The notes beneath the pieces were generated by a model, which saw nothing but the letters and a program-made list of their open reading frames with translations, did not search any database and had not been told where the DNA came from. From positions 1 to 64,000 of the forward strand of contig JARFIW010001487.1 in the NCBI GenBank assembly GCA_036346225.1: a DNA stretch of 64,000 nt, in the 5' to 3' direction. Both the position numbers and the translations under genes were made by a program. Numbering within the stretch: the stretch's first letter is position 1; every line of letters begins with the position of its first letter. This document shows positions 54,911-64,000 of the stretch, in pieces. The DNA comes from Platerodrilus igneus. Taxonomy: Eukaryota; Arthropoda; Insecta; Coleoptera; Lycidae.

Positions 54911-57892
54911 CTATCCTACTAAACCCTCTTCTTGCACTATTTTGTATGGATATAGATTTTCCAAGTGAAAACGCCCACGATATTCCCCTGTCATAGTATC
55001 TAATTCAAATGTATTTCCTTCAGCAAAAATACGCGTGATTTTGTACGGCCCTTCATAAGGAAACAACAACTTCGCGCAAATGTTTCTGTCGCGGTTTGAA
55101 ACCCTTAACCTTTTTACTACCACCATATCTCCTATTTCAAAAGTCGTCCTTTTCTTAATCCTGCTACACCTTCGCTCGATGTCCCTACGCTGTATCCTTT
55201 TGATCCTACGCCTAACACTACCCAACAACTCTGTGATGTCTTGCACCTCGACTTCTTCCCTCCATGGCCTAGCTGGTATAATCTTCCTAATCAATGTTAT
55301 CGGACACGTTTTTGTAACTGAACTCGGTACGCAATTCATAAAATGTTCAATCTGTGGCAGATATCTAATCCATCTATCGTGGTGCTCTTGCGTCGCCAAC
55401 CGTAGATATTTTATTACCTCTCGTATATAACGTTCGCATGGATTTGCTTTCGGATACCGTATACTGCTAAATGATACCTTAATGTGCGCTCTATTTAACC
55501 CGTTTCTAAATCTTCGGTTGTTGAAATATGTCGCGTTGTCTACCAAAATCCTTTCCATCCTCCCGACCTGGCTTCCAAATTCTCTAATCGATTGTAAAGC
55601 ATGCACCGTGTTACTTCGTCTTGCCGGAAATAATTTAACAAATTTCGAAAAAACGTCCCCCATTACCAATATGTGTTGATACCCCTGTTCACTAGTAATT
55701 AGGTTGCTCAAATAATCAATAGCTACCAATTCTAACGGTCCGCTCACGCTCACATTCATCGGTACGTTCTGCAACACCACGTTCTTGTCTTTCCCTAAAA
55801 TACAAATTTTACAACGATTAATCCTTTCTTTAACCACCGTGATATCATTTCTTGCATAAAACGCCTCTCTAAATACCAAAAATGTTTTTCTAATGCCTAT
55901 ATGTCCAAATTTTAAATGAATTTCGTCTATAATTTCCACAGCCGCGTCTCTGGATAACACTAACAGCTCTGCATCACCTATCCTTTTTACCACAAACTGC
56001 CCTACAATGGTAAATCCACGGTACTCCTCTACATTTTCCCTTGTTAATTTCTCGCGTATCGAGCTCACCTCACTGTGCCTCTGCGTCTCCATTAGCTTGG
56101 CGCTTGTCCACCGACCAACATCCCTGTACTCCTGCCAAGCAACTAAACAATCCTTCACGTCATCTTTATTCGCCTCTACCTGCGGTCTGCTTAGAAAATC
56201 CGCCATCACATTCTCCTTTCCTGGTTTATGTTTAATTTCAAAATCGTACTCCTGTAATACTAGTGCCCATCTGTACAACCTACTGTTTAGAAACTCCTTT
56301 TTCTTCATAAATGTTACCACCGTGTTGTCGGATTCTATCAAAAATTTCTTACCTAACAGATAAAAACGTAGCTTTTTCACTGCATATACTATCGCCAACA
56401 TCTCCTTCTCTGCCGTCGCATATCTGGTTTCGCAGTCTTTCAACACCCTAGAAATAAAAACAATTGGTACCTCAGCTCCGTCCTGGATCTGCACCAACTC
56501 AGCCCCAATCGCATATTTCGACGCATCCGTCCTCAAAATAAATTCGTCCTTGAAATTTGGATATTTTAACGACAACTCTTCATAAAATGCATGTTTTAAA
56601 TTTTGAAACGCCTTTTCCCGTTCAGCAGTCCATTTCCATCTTTCGTTTTTCTTTAACAAACTCACCAACGGCACACACAACTCAGAATATCTCGGTATAA
56701 ACCGTTTATAATAATTTAACACCCCTAAAAATCCTCGCAATCCTCTCACATTCTTTGGTTGTGCAATATTTTTCAACTCGTCCAACCTTTTATTACAAAT
56801 TTTCATACCATGTTCACTAATTTCATATCCTAAATACGTAACCTTGCTCTTATTCTCCACGTTCAACTTCAAACCCCCTTCGTCCAGTCGTTGGATCACC
56901 TTTTCTAAATGCTCCATGTGTTCTTGCTCGTTCCTTGAAAAAATCAATAAATCATCCACATAGTGCGAACAGAAACATTCATACTCGTTAAACAGCTTCT
57001 GCATGGCCCTTACAAGTGCTGCTGAAGAACTACTTAAACCAAATGGTACTACAGAAAACATATAAATCTCGCCTTCAATACTAAACCCTGTAAACTTCTT
57101 GCTGTCTTCATGCAACGGAATCAACCAAAATGAATTTCTTAAATCTAACTTGCTAAAAATCTTCATTTCATACACCTTATATAACAAATTATCCAACCCT
57201 TGTGGTTGTTCGTACTGCGCTTTTGTAATCGAGTTCAACTTCCTCGCATCTAAACAAATTCTTATATCTCTTTTATTTGGTTTCGGTACTATAACTACCG
57301 GGTTCACATATGGTGTTTTCGCTGGTTCGATGATACCTTCTTTTAACATTTTGTTTATCTTGGCTTTTACCCTATTTCTAATTGCAAATGGGATTGGATA
57401 CACTTTGGTATTAAACCCACTATCTTCCGTGACCTCTAACTTATGCGTATATCGCTTCGCAAATCTCGGCTCTTCATTAAACAATCCTATAAATCTATTA
57501 AATATCTCTTCTAGCTTCGCTTTAATATCATTACTCACTTTCCCTATCTGTTCATCATTAATTATTCTCGCAAACATATTACATAATCTCACTTCAACCC
57601 GTCTATAATTATTCTCTCTAATCATTCCTAATCCTGAATTATCTAAATCATTTCCATTCCTATATTCCGAACTAACCGTAGGCACCACCCATAACTTATC
57701 TTTATCAAATATCCGTATCGACCTATCCTTTCCATCTATATTCAATCCAAAATCCTCTATAAAATCCATTCCTAATATAAAATCAAGCTGCAACCCCTTT
57801 GTAATCAAAATTTCTGCATCTCCTGCCTTTTTATTCCCTATAAATACCGGTACACGGATAACCCTATAAATCGTCGTTAGCTTTTTGTTCAT
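54911..57892 (-). CDS. pol: Gypsy B pol: protease end, RT, RNase H, integrase
   Basis: A 993-codon uninterrupted frame. The protease C-terminal block LDFILGMDFIEDFGLNIDG is at about residues 31-50. RT has YVNPVVIVPKPNKRDIRICLDARKLN-type sequence, FSKLDLRNSFW, VVPFGLSS and the YVDDLLIFS site at about 316-324. RNase H has RTDASKYAIGAEL and EKEMLAIVYAVKKLRFYLLGKKF. The integrase zinc region is H-x3-H (HLKFGHIG) and CKIC. The core has VAIDYLS, ILVDNATYF and NPCERYIREV (D-D-E). It ends with a chromo-less tail LLFPYEGPYKITRIF. Length and order are full for a Gypsy pol, and all catalytic residues seen are present. The start is not real: protease begins in the preceding frame. Confidence 0.95.
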   Translation of the reverse strand: MNKKLTTIYRVIRVPVFIGNKKAGDAEILITKGLQLDFILGMDFIEDFGLNIDGKDRSIRIFDKDKLWVVPTVSSEYRNGNDLDNSGLGMIRENNYRRVEVRLCNMFARIINDEQIGKVSNDIKAKLEEIFNRFIGLFNEEPRFAKRYTHKLEVTEDSGFNTKVYPIPFAIRNRVKAKINKMLKEGIIEPAKTPYVNPVVIVPKPNKRDIRICLDARKLNSITKAQYEQPQGLDNLLYKVYEMKIFSKLDLRNSFWLIPLHEDSKKFTGFSIEGEIYMFSVVPFGLSSSSAALVRAMQKLFNEYECFCSHYVDDLLIFSRNEQEHMEHLEKVIQRLDEGGLKLNVENKSKVTYLGYEISEHGMKICNKRLDELKNIAQPKNVRGLRGFLGVLNYYKRFIPRYSELCVPLVSLLKKNERWKWTAEREKAFQNLKHAFYEELSLKYPNFKDEFILRTDASKYAIGAELVQIQDGAEVPIVFISRVLKDCETRYATAEKEMLAIVYAVKKLRFYLLGKKFLIESDNTVVTFMKKKEFLNSRLYRWALVLQEYDFEIKHKPGKENVMADFLSRPQVEANKDDVKDCLVAWQEYRDVGRWTSAKLMETQRHSEVSSIREKLTRENVEEYRGFTIVGQFVVKRIGDAELLVLSRDAAVEIIDEIHLKFGHIGIRKTFLVFREAFYARNDITVVKERINRCKICILGKDKNVVLQNVPMNVSVSGPLELVAIDYLSNLITSEQGYQHILVMGDVFSKFVKLFPARRSNTVHALQSIREFGSQVGRMERILVDNATYFNNRRFRNGLNRAHIKVSFSSIRYPKANPCERYIREVIKYLRLATQEHHDRWIRYLPQIEHFMNCVPSSVTKTCPITLIRKIIPARPWREEVEVQDITELLGSVRRRIKRIQRRDIERRCSRIKKRTTFEIGDMVVVKRLRVSNRDRNICAKLLFPYEGPYKITRIFAEGNTFELDTMTGEYRGRFHLENLYPYKIVQEEGLVG

Positions 57893-57914
57893 TGCCGACC
57901 ATAAATTAACCCCA

Positions 57915-58235
57915 TCAATTTGTTCCTATTCGTCCTTTTAAAAATTCTTCATGTTTTATTACCACATTTTCATCTACCAGCGACAACTGCGAACCACTGT
58001 CAACTAAAGCAACATATAAACAATCTCTTAAACTAATATTAATAAACAACAGGTTCTTTTTATTAAAGGTATAACTATTTAACAATAAATCTCTTAAACT
58101 ATAACATACGTCTATATTCAACCCTAAACATTCGGTCTTCCAAAAATTGACGTTTTTTTTTTGTCCCGACGACGCCTCGTGTATCTGCACCACCTCAATC
58201 TTATCTGTGTCCTGTGTCCTCGCGCTGGTCGTCAT
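57915..58235 (-). CDS. pol: Gypsy B protease N-terminal part
   Basis: Contains LYVALVDSGSQLSLVDENV (D-S-G active site near residue 80). It ends 23 bp before the pol frame, in another phase, so a frameshift (programmed or an error) separates the two halves of the protease. Confidence 0.8.
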   Translation of the reverse strand: MTTSARTQDTDKIEVVQIHEASSGQKKNVNFWKTECLGLNIDVCYSLRDLLLNSYTFNKKNLLFINISLRDCLYVALVDSGSQLSLVDENVVIKHEEFLKGRIGTN

Positions 58236-58239
58236 GTGG

Positions 58240-59193
58240 TGGACGTTTGCGTCCCTGTCCGTCCGGCTGTATCCGTTCTGTGTTCCGCCTCCCGTAATAC
58301 GGCCGTCATCCTCGTTGTTGCCGTGCTGGTACCTGTTTTGTCGTTCACCCGGTGTTCCCTATTGTAATATGGTCGTCTGTATCCGTCGTGTCCCTAATGA
58401 TTTCGCTGTCCGTGGTTGAAATTGTCCTGTCGGTAGTTAGGTCGGTGTTCGTGGTACGCATGTCGTCGGCTGTCTTCCCTATAACCCCGGTTTTGCTCCC
58501 AATAATTTGTCCGCGTTTTTGCCTCCAGTGCCGTCGCTAAATCGAAATTTCGCATCACGCCTAAAAATTCCCGCAGTGTCTTCACATTCTGTACCACGAC
58601 CATCTTTGTCACTTCCGGTTCCATGTGTCCCTCAAGTAGTAACACTATGTCGTCCTCGCCCAATTTTGGTGTCAAGTGTTGTGCCTGGTTATATTTGTCA
58701 ATCGCTTATTCTTCGCGCGATCCGTGTGTCCTACTGTAGTGTCCCGTGATTAAATTTGTCCGTATGTCCGTCTGGTGTGTGTTACTCCAGAACTGTTCTA
58801 TAAATAGTCGTCGAAATTCCGCATATGTGTCGTACTGTCTGCGTATAATGTTGTGCCACTTTTCTGCGTTACCTGTCAATGTCGCCCCTACTATCTATAA
58901 TTTTGTCCTTTCATTTTCGGTCTCCACGATTTCGTCCAGTCTGTCTAAAAATCCCATCGGTTGTTCCGTCCTTCGTCCCTCAAATCTTGGTAATGCGTCC
59001 CGGTTCAATTTCATATGTTGTCCGTAGTTTAGTCCAACGCGCCTCCTTTCCAGGTCGTCCAACTTGTCCTGTATTTGTCGTACTTCGCTGCCAACCCTGT
59101 TTTCAAGTGTCGTCACGTTATCTTTAAATTTTGTGTCCAGTTGGGTCCTTGCGTTCACATTTTCGTTCTGTATTGTCTCTAAAGTTTGTCCTA
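58240..59193 (-). pseudogene. gag: Gypsy B gag, broken
   Basis: The frames 58895-59158 (NARTQLDTKFKDNVTTLENR, coiled-coil-like, then DALPRFEGRRTEQPMGFLDRLDEIV) and 58394-58675 (VKTLREFLGVMRNFDLATALE, then Arg/His/Tyr-rich RRHAYHEHRPNYRQDN) are the start and end of a Gag. The middle is readable only with shifts. The N-terminus runs straight into the LTR at 59194. Confidence 0.65.
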
Positions 59194-59282
59194 AATTACG
59201 CCACCGAGACCGATGACGTTAATTGGAAAATTTACAATTCGAACTTAACTTTCAATTACGTTTAACATTTTTGTCAATCATA

Positions 59283-59336
<54 letters not shown>

Positions 59337-61078
59337 ACTGCACCCCCTTTTTATTTTTTATTATTTAACTTATTTTTCGTCGCCCGCCCTTCTTATAAAT
59401 TTCAATGCTTTTTGTATAATGTGCAAACACCTAATGCACGCCCCGTACTTTTGCAACGTTTGGTTGGTTATTTACTCAAAATTGTTATTAAAGTGCCTCG
59501 ACTATTTGAACTCTTTATTCTCAGGGTGTCCACCTACTTACCGTGGGTTCCGTGGTAAGTAGATGTGCAATGCCCAACCAAACTGCACTCTCTTTTGTTT
59601 TAGTACTAATTTTTGAATCTAGTTTTGTATATGCCAAATTTTTATTATGATCAACGTTGCCTTGTGCCAAATTAATTTAATACCACAAATTTATGACTTT
59701 TGACGTTATAAGACATTTCACAGCACTCACCTGGATTATACTTTGTTTCCGGCCTCTCTTACTGCTGGCTCAAAATCCTCGTCGCCGTATGCGCCTTTAC
59801 ACGGTTGCACTATCCTGTTGAAGTTCTGTCTCGCTTCCAGGTATCTTTCTTTAAATTTTAGTTGCTCCCAATATCTGAAATAAATGACCCGAATTTTAGA
59901 ATTTAGAATACCCGTTTATTTTACTTCCCCGGCGCTAATTCTTCCTTCGTAGTTTCTGCGTTGACTCTTCCACTTCCAATTGCTGCTCTTACGTGTCCTC
60001 CTAATTTCGCTTCTCTTGTTTCAAATTAATACGTCCGCCTTTAATCCGCCCTCAATCCAAATCTATCGTCGTCCTGTTCAAAATCACTCAATGCCCCGCT
60101 ACATATACATACATATCAAAATCAATCTTCGTTCCTTTTTATAACCACTCAATGTCCTGCTACCTATAAATCTATATCCAAATCGATCCCAAATATTCTT
60201 CCTTCTTACAATTCCAATCCGATGCCTTCTGCCTTTATCAATATCGTTCCCAATCTATCTTACTATTCGTTGCTTCGCCGTCGCACTAATACAAATCTTT
60301 ACTCTTCCTTGTCGTCGCTATTACTTATTTATTATCGATGCTGCTCTTTACCCTTCTTTAATAATCAAACTATTTCAAAATCAAACACGTTTATTAATCT
60401 TCAAAATCTTTACACAAATTAGCGCAGTTCTTTAAAATACGTCTTTATACCAAAAATATTCAAAATAAACTCTCCTTGTTTACTTTCCAAGGTGATTATT
60501 ATAACATTACTTGCCTACTACATTACAAATTATATAAACTAAAATCGTCCAATAATATTTAAACACTAAGTTTGTGTGGCACATACCATAAATTATGTCC
60601 TTTTAGACTTTCATAGTTTACACATAATATTCTAGTATTGGCTCTAAATATTTTACAATCCTTCAATCACATTTGACATTGTTATAACTAATAATTTTGA
60701 AATTACATATTCGTCCAAAAGTTGATTCTAATTAAACAAAAGCCAAAATAAATCCCACATGACCCTGGATCGGCGTGGTTGATAGTGAACATCCATAGAC
60801 GCATCCGGTTTTCGGATGGCAAATGTACTTTCAATGGCCTATTAATACTAACTCAGTATAAACCCTTGAGCACTGTGCATCTTATCACGTCACTAAGTCA
60901 TTTTAATTTACCTCCTGGCACTTACATTTCAACTACCATTTTGAATACTTTAGCATATGTAAAGTAAGGCAAACATACATTTTGAAATTATGTGATCAGA
61001 TATCTGGATCATTTTACTTGGCATACACTACCTTCTACTAAACAATTCTTAGAACCCTTGGTAGCTCCCTCTGACACT

Positions 61079-61081
<3 letters not shown>
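59194..61081 (-). repeat. Gypsy B LTR (5' copy)
   Basis: 1888 bp, AATTACGCCACCGAG...CACTACA. It has scattered substitutions against the left copy (roughly one percent by eye) plus homopolymer and (TA)n length changes. Confidence 0.9.

Positions 61082-61116
<35 letters not shown>
61082..61116. repeat. (TA)n microsatellite
   Basis: TA run joining the Gypsy B LTR to the mariner-like element. Confidence 0.95.
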
Positions 61117-61119
<3 letters not shown>

Positions 61120-62960
61120 GGTGCCCACAATCTATCTCCGTATATGGGTAACTTTTTTATTATAGAAGATACAATATTGGTTAAATTAGCAAAGTTGAAG
61201 AGAAATTTACGAGTAGTATGATGCTTTTTTGAAAACTCACCTAGATGCTCAACTTTTTTAGATATTTAAAAAAAACTGAAATTTGCCATTTTCTTCAAAC
61301 GCTAATAACTTTTTAACGGTTTAACCTATAGAGAAAATAGAAACTGCTTGTAAGGTAACTTTTTACGTAGAATTCAATAGTGTATATGACAATTTTAATT
61401 GGAAATGTGTTTTCAAGCTACAAACATAACCTCACTTTTTTTAAATGGAAACCATAGTTCAATATAACCCAAATGGAAAGGTTTTTCTTTTCTGATTACC
61501 CCGATGTAAGGGTTGATGTACTTATTTTCATTAGTTTCTTCATAATAAAGAAAAAACGATTTATTTATTTGCGGGCATCAAGGAGTCCATGGATACATAT
61601 TACAAACAAACAAAATGTGTAAAATCAATAATGGAAACACAAGTTTATTGTAACTAAATTTATTATAAACTAAGAAAATAAAATACTTAAAAATAAACTA
61701 TCCATACAATACAAATAACGTAATCAAAGGAAACAAAAACTAATTAATGCGAATATGCCCACTCCTACATTAACATATGCTCAAAATGACCTCCATTAGC
61801 TTGCAAACACATTTCGCACCTTTTAATTAGGTTTTGGTGCACCTTATTTAACGTTTGTGGTTTTATACTTGTAATAGCTGCTGTAATACTATCTTTGAGT
61901 TGCTCAATGTTATTGGATTTTTAGCATACACTACATCCTTTACAGTACCCCAAAGAAAAAATCCAGTGGCGATAGTTCTGGTGACCTTGCCGGCCATGGA
62001 ACAGGACCTGCATTGCCAATCCAATTTGGAAAACTATTATCAAGATATTCAGAAACGGCTTGAGCATTGTGATCAGGTGCACCGTCATGCTGAAAATATT
62101 TTAAGTTTTGCAGTAAATGAAGTGGCAAATTATCGAGCATTTCTTGCAATTCGTTTTGTAGAAAATTCAAATAGTGTACACCATTTAAATTATAATTATA
62201 GAAGAAAGGCCCAAGTATTTTATTACCAAAAATGGCACCACACATTTATCGAAAATTGATGTTGATCCCGCCTTTCTTCTGTTAAATGGGGATTTTCCTG
62301 ACTCCAGTAGACTGTATTTTTTCTGTTAAACATGCCTTTGTTAGTAAATTTTACTTCGTCGGTAAATATAATAGTGTGACTAAAACCAGGATTATTATTT
62401 GTTTCATTAAGAAACCACCTACAAAACTGTTGTCTTCTCTCACAATCCCCATGATACAGTGTATTGCTAACATGGGTTTTGTATGGTTTGTAGCGGTTTT
62501 GTTTTAAAATTAGGCGAGCTTTTTCTGTAGAAGTAGCGCACTCAATTGCAGTTTTTCGGGTGGACGCTGTTGGCTTAAAATTTATGTAGGCTAACACACG
62601 TTCTTCATCATCAGTTTTGAATTTTCTTTTATCAGTACTGGGTTTTGTAAAAGCACCAAACCTTTTTAAATTGTTTTCTAATTTAGAAAACAATCGTTTA
62701 TCTGGCTGCCTTCTTTCCAAATATCTTTCATAATACATATCACCAGCAGCATCACAATTTCTGTTACACTAAAAATTAAAGGGTAGAAGTTAATGCCATT
62801 CATTATTATTTTAATTGGAGTTAATTGAACGATTATTAAGGTATAATATGCATAAAAGCTTTTAAAAACCCAATAATACCAAATATGAGACGCGTTGCTA
62901 GCATACAAATATATCAAGAATACGTGGAATATTCAAATCGTAGAAGTGTTATTTAAAATG
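61117..62960 (-). mobile_element. Tc1/mariner-superfamily DNA transposon, 3' side truncated
   Basis: The left end is CAGGGTGCCCACAATC preceded by TA, the expected target dinucleotide and terminus style. A transposase on the minus strand fills 61880-62770. No inverted counterpart of the left end is found; at about 62960 the sequence passes into an LTR of the Gypsy A family. Confidence 0.8.
61880..62770 (-). pseudogene. mariner-like transposase, DD-about-40-D type
   Basis: The frame 62223-62738 has YYERYLERRQPDKRLFSK-type helix-turn-helix linker sequence and IIFTDEVKF (first Asp). The frame 61940-62245 has FQHDGAPDHNAQAVSEYL (second Asp) and WPARSPELSPLDFFF, with the third Asp 41 residues after the second. 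Frame changes lie at about 62235 and at the A/T run 61956-61961, after which KDVVYAKNP continues. Upstream, CNRNCDAAGD follows a possible splice acceptor (TTTTTAG), so an intron or decay explains the missing N-terminus. Cuts and pastes at TA when intact. Confidence 0.85.
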
Positions 62961-62961
62961 T

Positions 62962-64000
62962 TACGATTGAACACCTGCGTATTTTTAAATGTTGAGTTCT
63001 GTTAATTTATTTGGATAAACATGAAAATTCTGCGTATATTGCAAACGGTCTGATAAACCGTAGCTTATATTAACGAGTAAGGCTAGATGAGGGGTTATTT
63101 AACTCAAGTAAGTCACGTCGCGAGTCCACGTGTAGTTTAGATAACCGATAGTAAAGAATATCGATTTGAACCACTAAGACCAGGTTAGAAAGAGACGGAT
63201 AAAACGCGCAAGGCAGAGACACGGATATTAAAAGGCGTGATTTGAGCAACGTCGCTGGGTTTGCGATTGGGTGAAATAAGTTGCAGATATGAGAGGTGAA
63301 AACACAACAATTTCTATACAAAATTAATTAGTTGTTCTCAGATGTGTTTGCGAGCCGTGTGAAAATTCTTAGATTTTCAACTTGGACGTGTGCAAATTTT
63401 GTAGAATCGCTGTGTCGGACGATCGAAAGAGAACAGAGAATGCGAAATTCTAAAAATTGTCCGTTGAGGGACAAATCCGACGTACAAGCAAGACCGTTAT
63501 ATAAACCCGGACTTTAAACAGTTCGGCTCTCTTAGATTTTCGATTTTGATTCAATACTTTAAACAGTTTGGCTCTTAGATTTTTGATTTTATTGAATGGT
63601 TTAAAACAGTTTGCTCTTTTTTTGATGTTATACGATACTGCAAGCAGAATACGTGCTACGATACAAGTTATTATGCATTAGTGCACTTAGAAAAGATAGA
63701 TAAGTAGCGATAAATAAATACATTTAAGTATGCAGCTTTGTATAGTGTGAACGAATTATGAATTGCTTTGCTAATTTTTGGGGATATACATAGATGAGTT
63801 CCTGAGAAGTCCTGAACCAATTAGACGAATGGTGGTGTACAAAAGTTTTAAAAGCGTTCAGAATCTGAAGCCGTAAACATAAACCAGCTGGAATGGTGGA
63901 ATTAGCAAGTCCGATGCGCATTGAAGCCACGAGTGCAGTAACCTTCAGGTAAATTATACAATTTTGTTCGATCTTTGATGTTTTGGTGTGTGTTGAATAT
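62962..64000 (+). repeat. Partial LTR of the Gypsy A family, runs off the window
   Basis: From TTGAACACCTGCG onward it follows the reverse complement of 37190-38290 with many differences (e.g. CAGTAACCTTCAGGTAAATTA near 63940). The first about 380 bp of the LTR are missing at the junction with the mariner element. Confidence 0.75.

Larger units (their letters stand above)
52794..61081 (-). mobile_element. Gypsy B: Ty3/Gypsy retrotransposon with long LTRs and intact pol frame
   Basis: LTRs 52794-54680 and 59194-61081 match closely. Between them on the minus strand are gag, protease and one long pol. A purine tract (AGTGGGGCGAG on the minus strand) abuts the left LTR. The right (5') LTR passes directly into gag-like sequence with no primer-binding site, and about 10 bp of LTR edge present on the left are missing, so leader sequence is deleted in this copy. 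Confidence 0.9.

Noticed and set aside
57099..57608. 169-codon plus-strand ORF
   Set aside because: Antisense shadow of the intact Gypsy B pol frame.
61855..62259. 134-codon plus-strand ORF
   Set aside because: Antisense shadow of the mariner transposase.

Overview
The window is repeat-rich, AT-rich animal DNA that reads as an insect genome. It contains errantivirus-type, BEL/Pao and Ty3/Gypsy LTR elements, an R1/LOA-like non-LTR element, a Tc1/mariner transposase, a tRNA-headed SINE, a Polinton/Maverick-like element and a short TTAGG run (the common insect telomere motif). I see no convincing host gene. Species cannot be fixed from the sequence; an arthropod, most likely an insect, is as far as I would go.

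Layout. 1-6850: a decayed locus with frameshifted reading frames I do not recognise, next to two fragments that look like a Polinton/adintovirus-type family B DNA polymerase (a C-terminal piece at 3234-3365 and a zinc-finger N-terminal piece at 5154-5905), several local duplications and an 8/16-bp minisatellite. 7022-13569: a 5'-truncated errantivirus-like element (gag, protease, RT/RNase H, integrase, an F-like env, 3' LTR). 13570-16548: a non-LTR retrotransposon (endonuclease, RT, RNase H). 16536-46377: a Polinton-like element, about 16 kb once later insertions are removed, with inverted arms of about 3.5 kb. Its unique centre (about 28125-35565) holds a PolB-N-like gene, an integrase, a double-jelly-roll-type capsid gene and a broken PolB 3' part on the other strand. 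The arms carry two further small ORFs each. A BEL element (20741-27172) sits in the left arm and a Gypsy element (A, 36635-43908) in the right arm. A SINE (35034-35329) sits in degenerate Polinton sequence.

46378-61081 is a train of LTR units (three apparent solo LTRs and Gypsy B, 52794-61081), separated by (TA)n tracts. Gypsy B keeps a 993-codon pol frame. 61117 to about 62960 is a mariner-like transposon, and the window ends in another partial LTR of the Gypsy A family.

The most informative point is the nesting. Each Polinton arm preserves the uninterrupted target of the insertion found in the other arm, so relative order (Polinton first, then BEL and Gypsy A) can be read directly. Many ORF breaks fall at homopolymer runs, so part of the apparent decay may be sequencing or assembly error rather than mutation.
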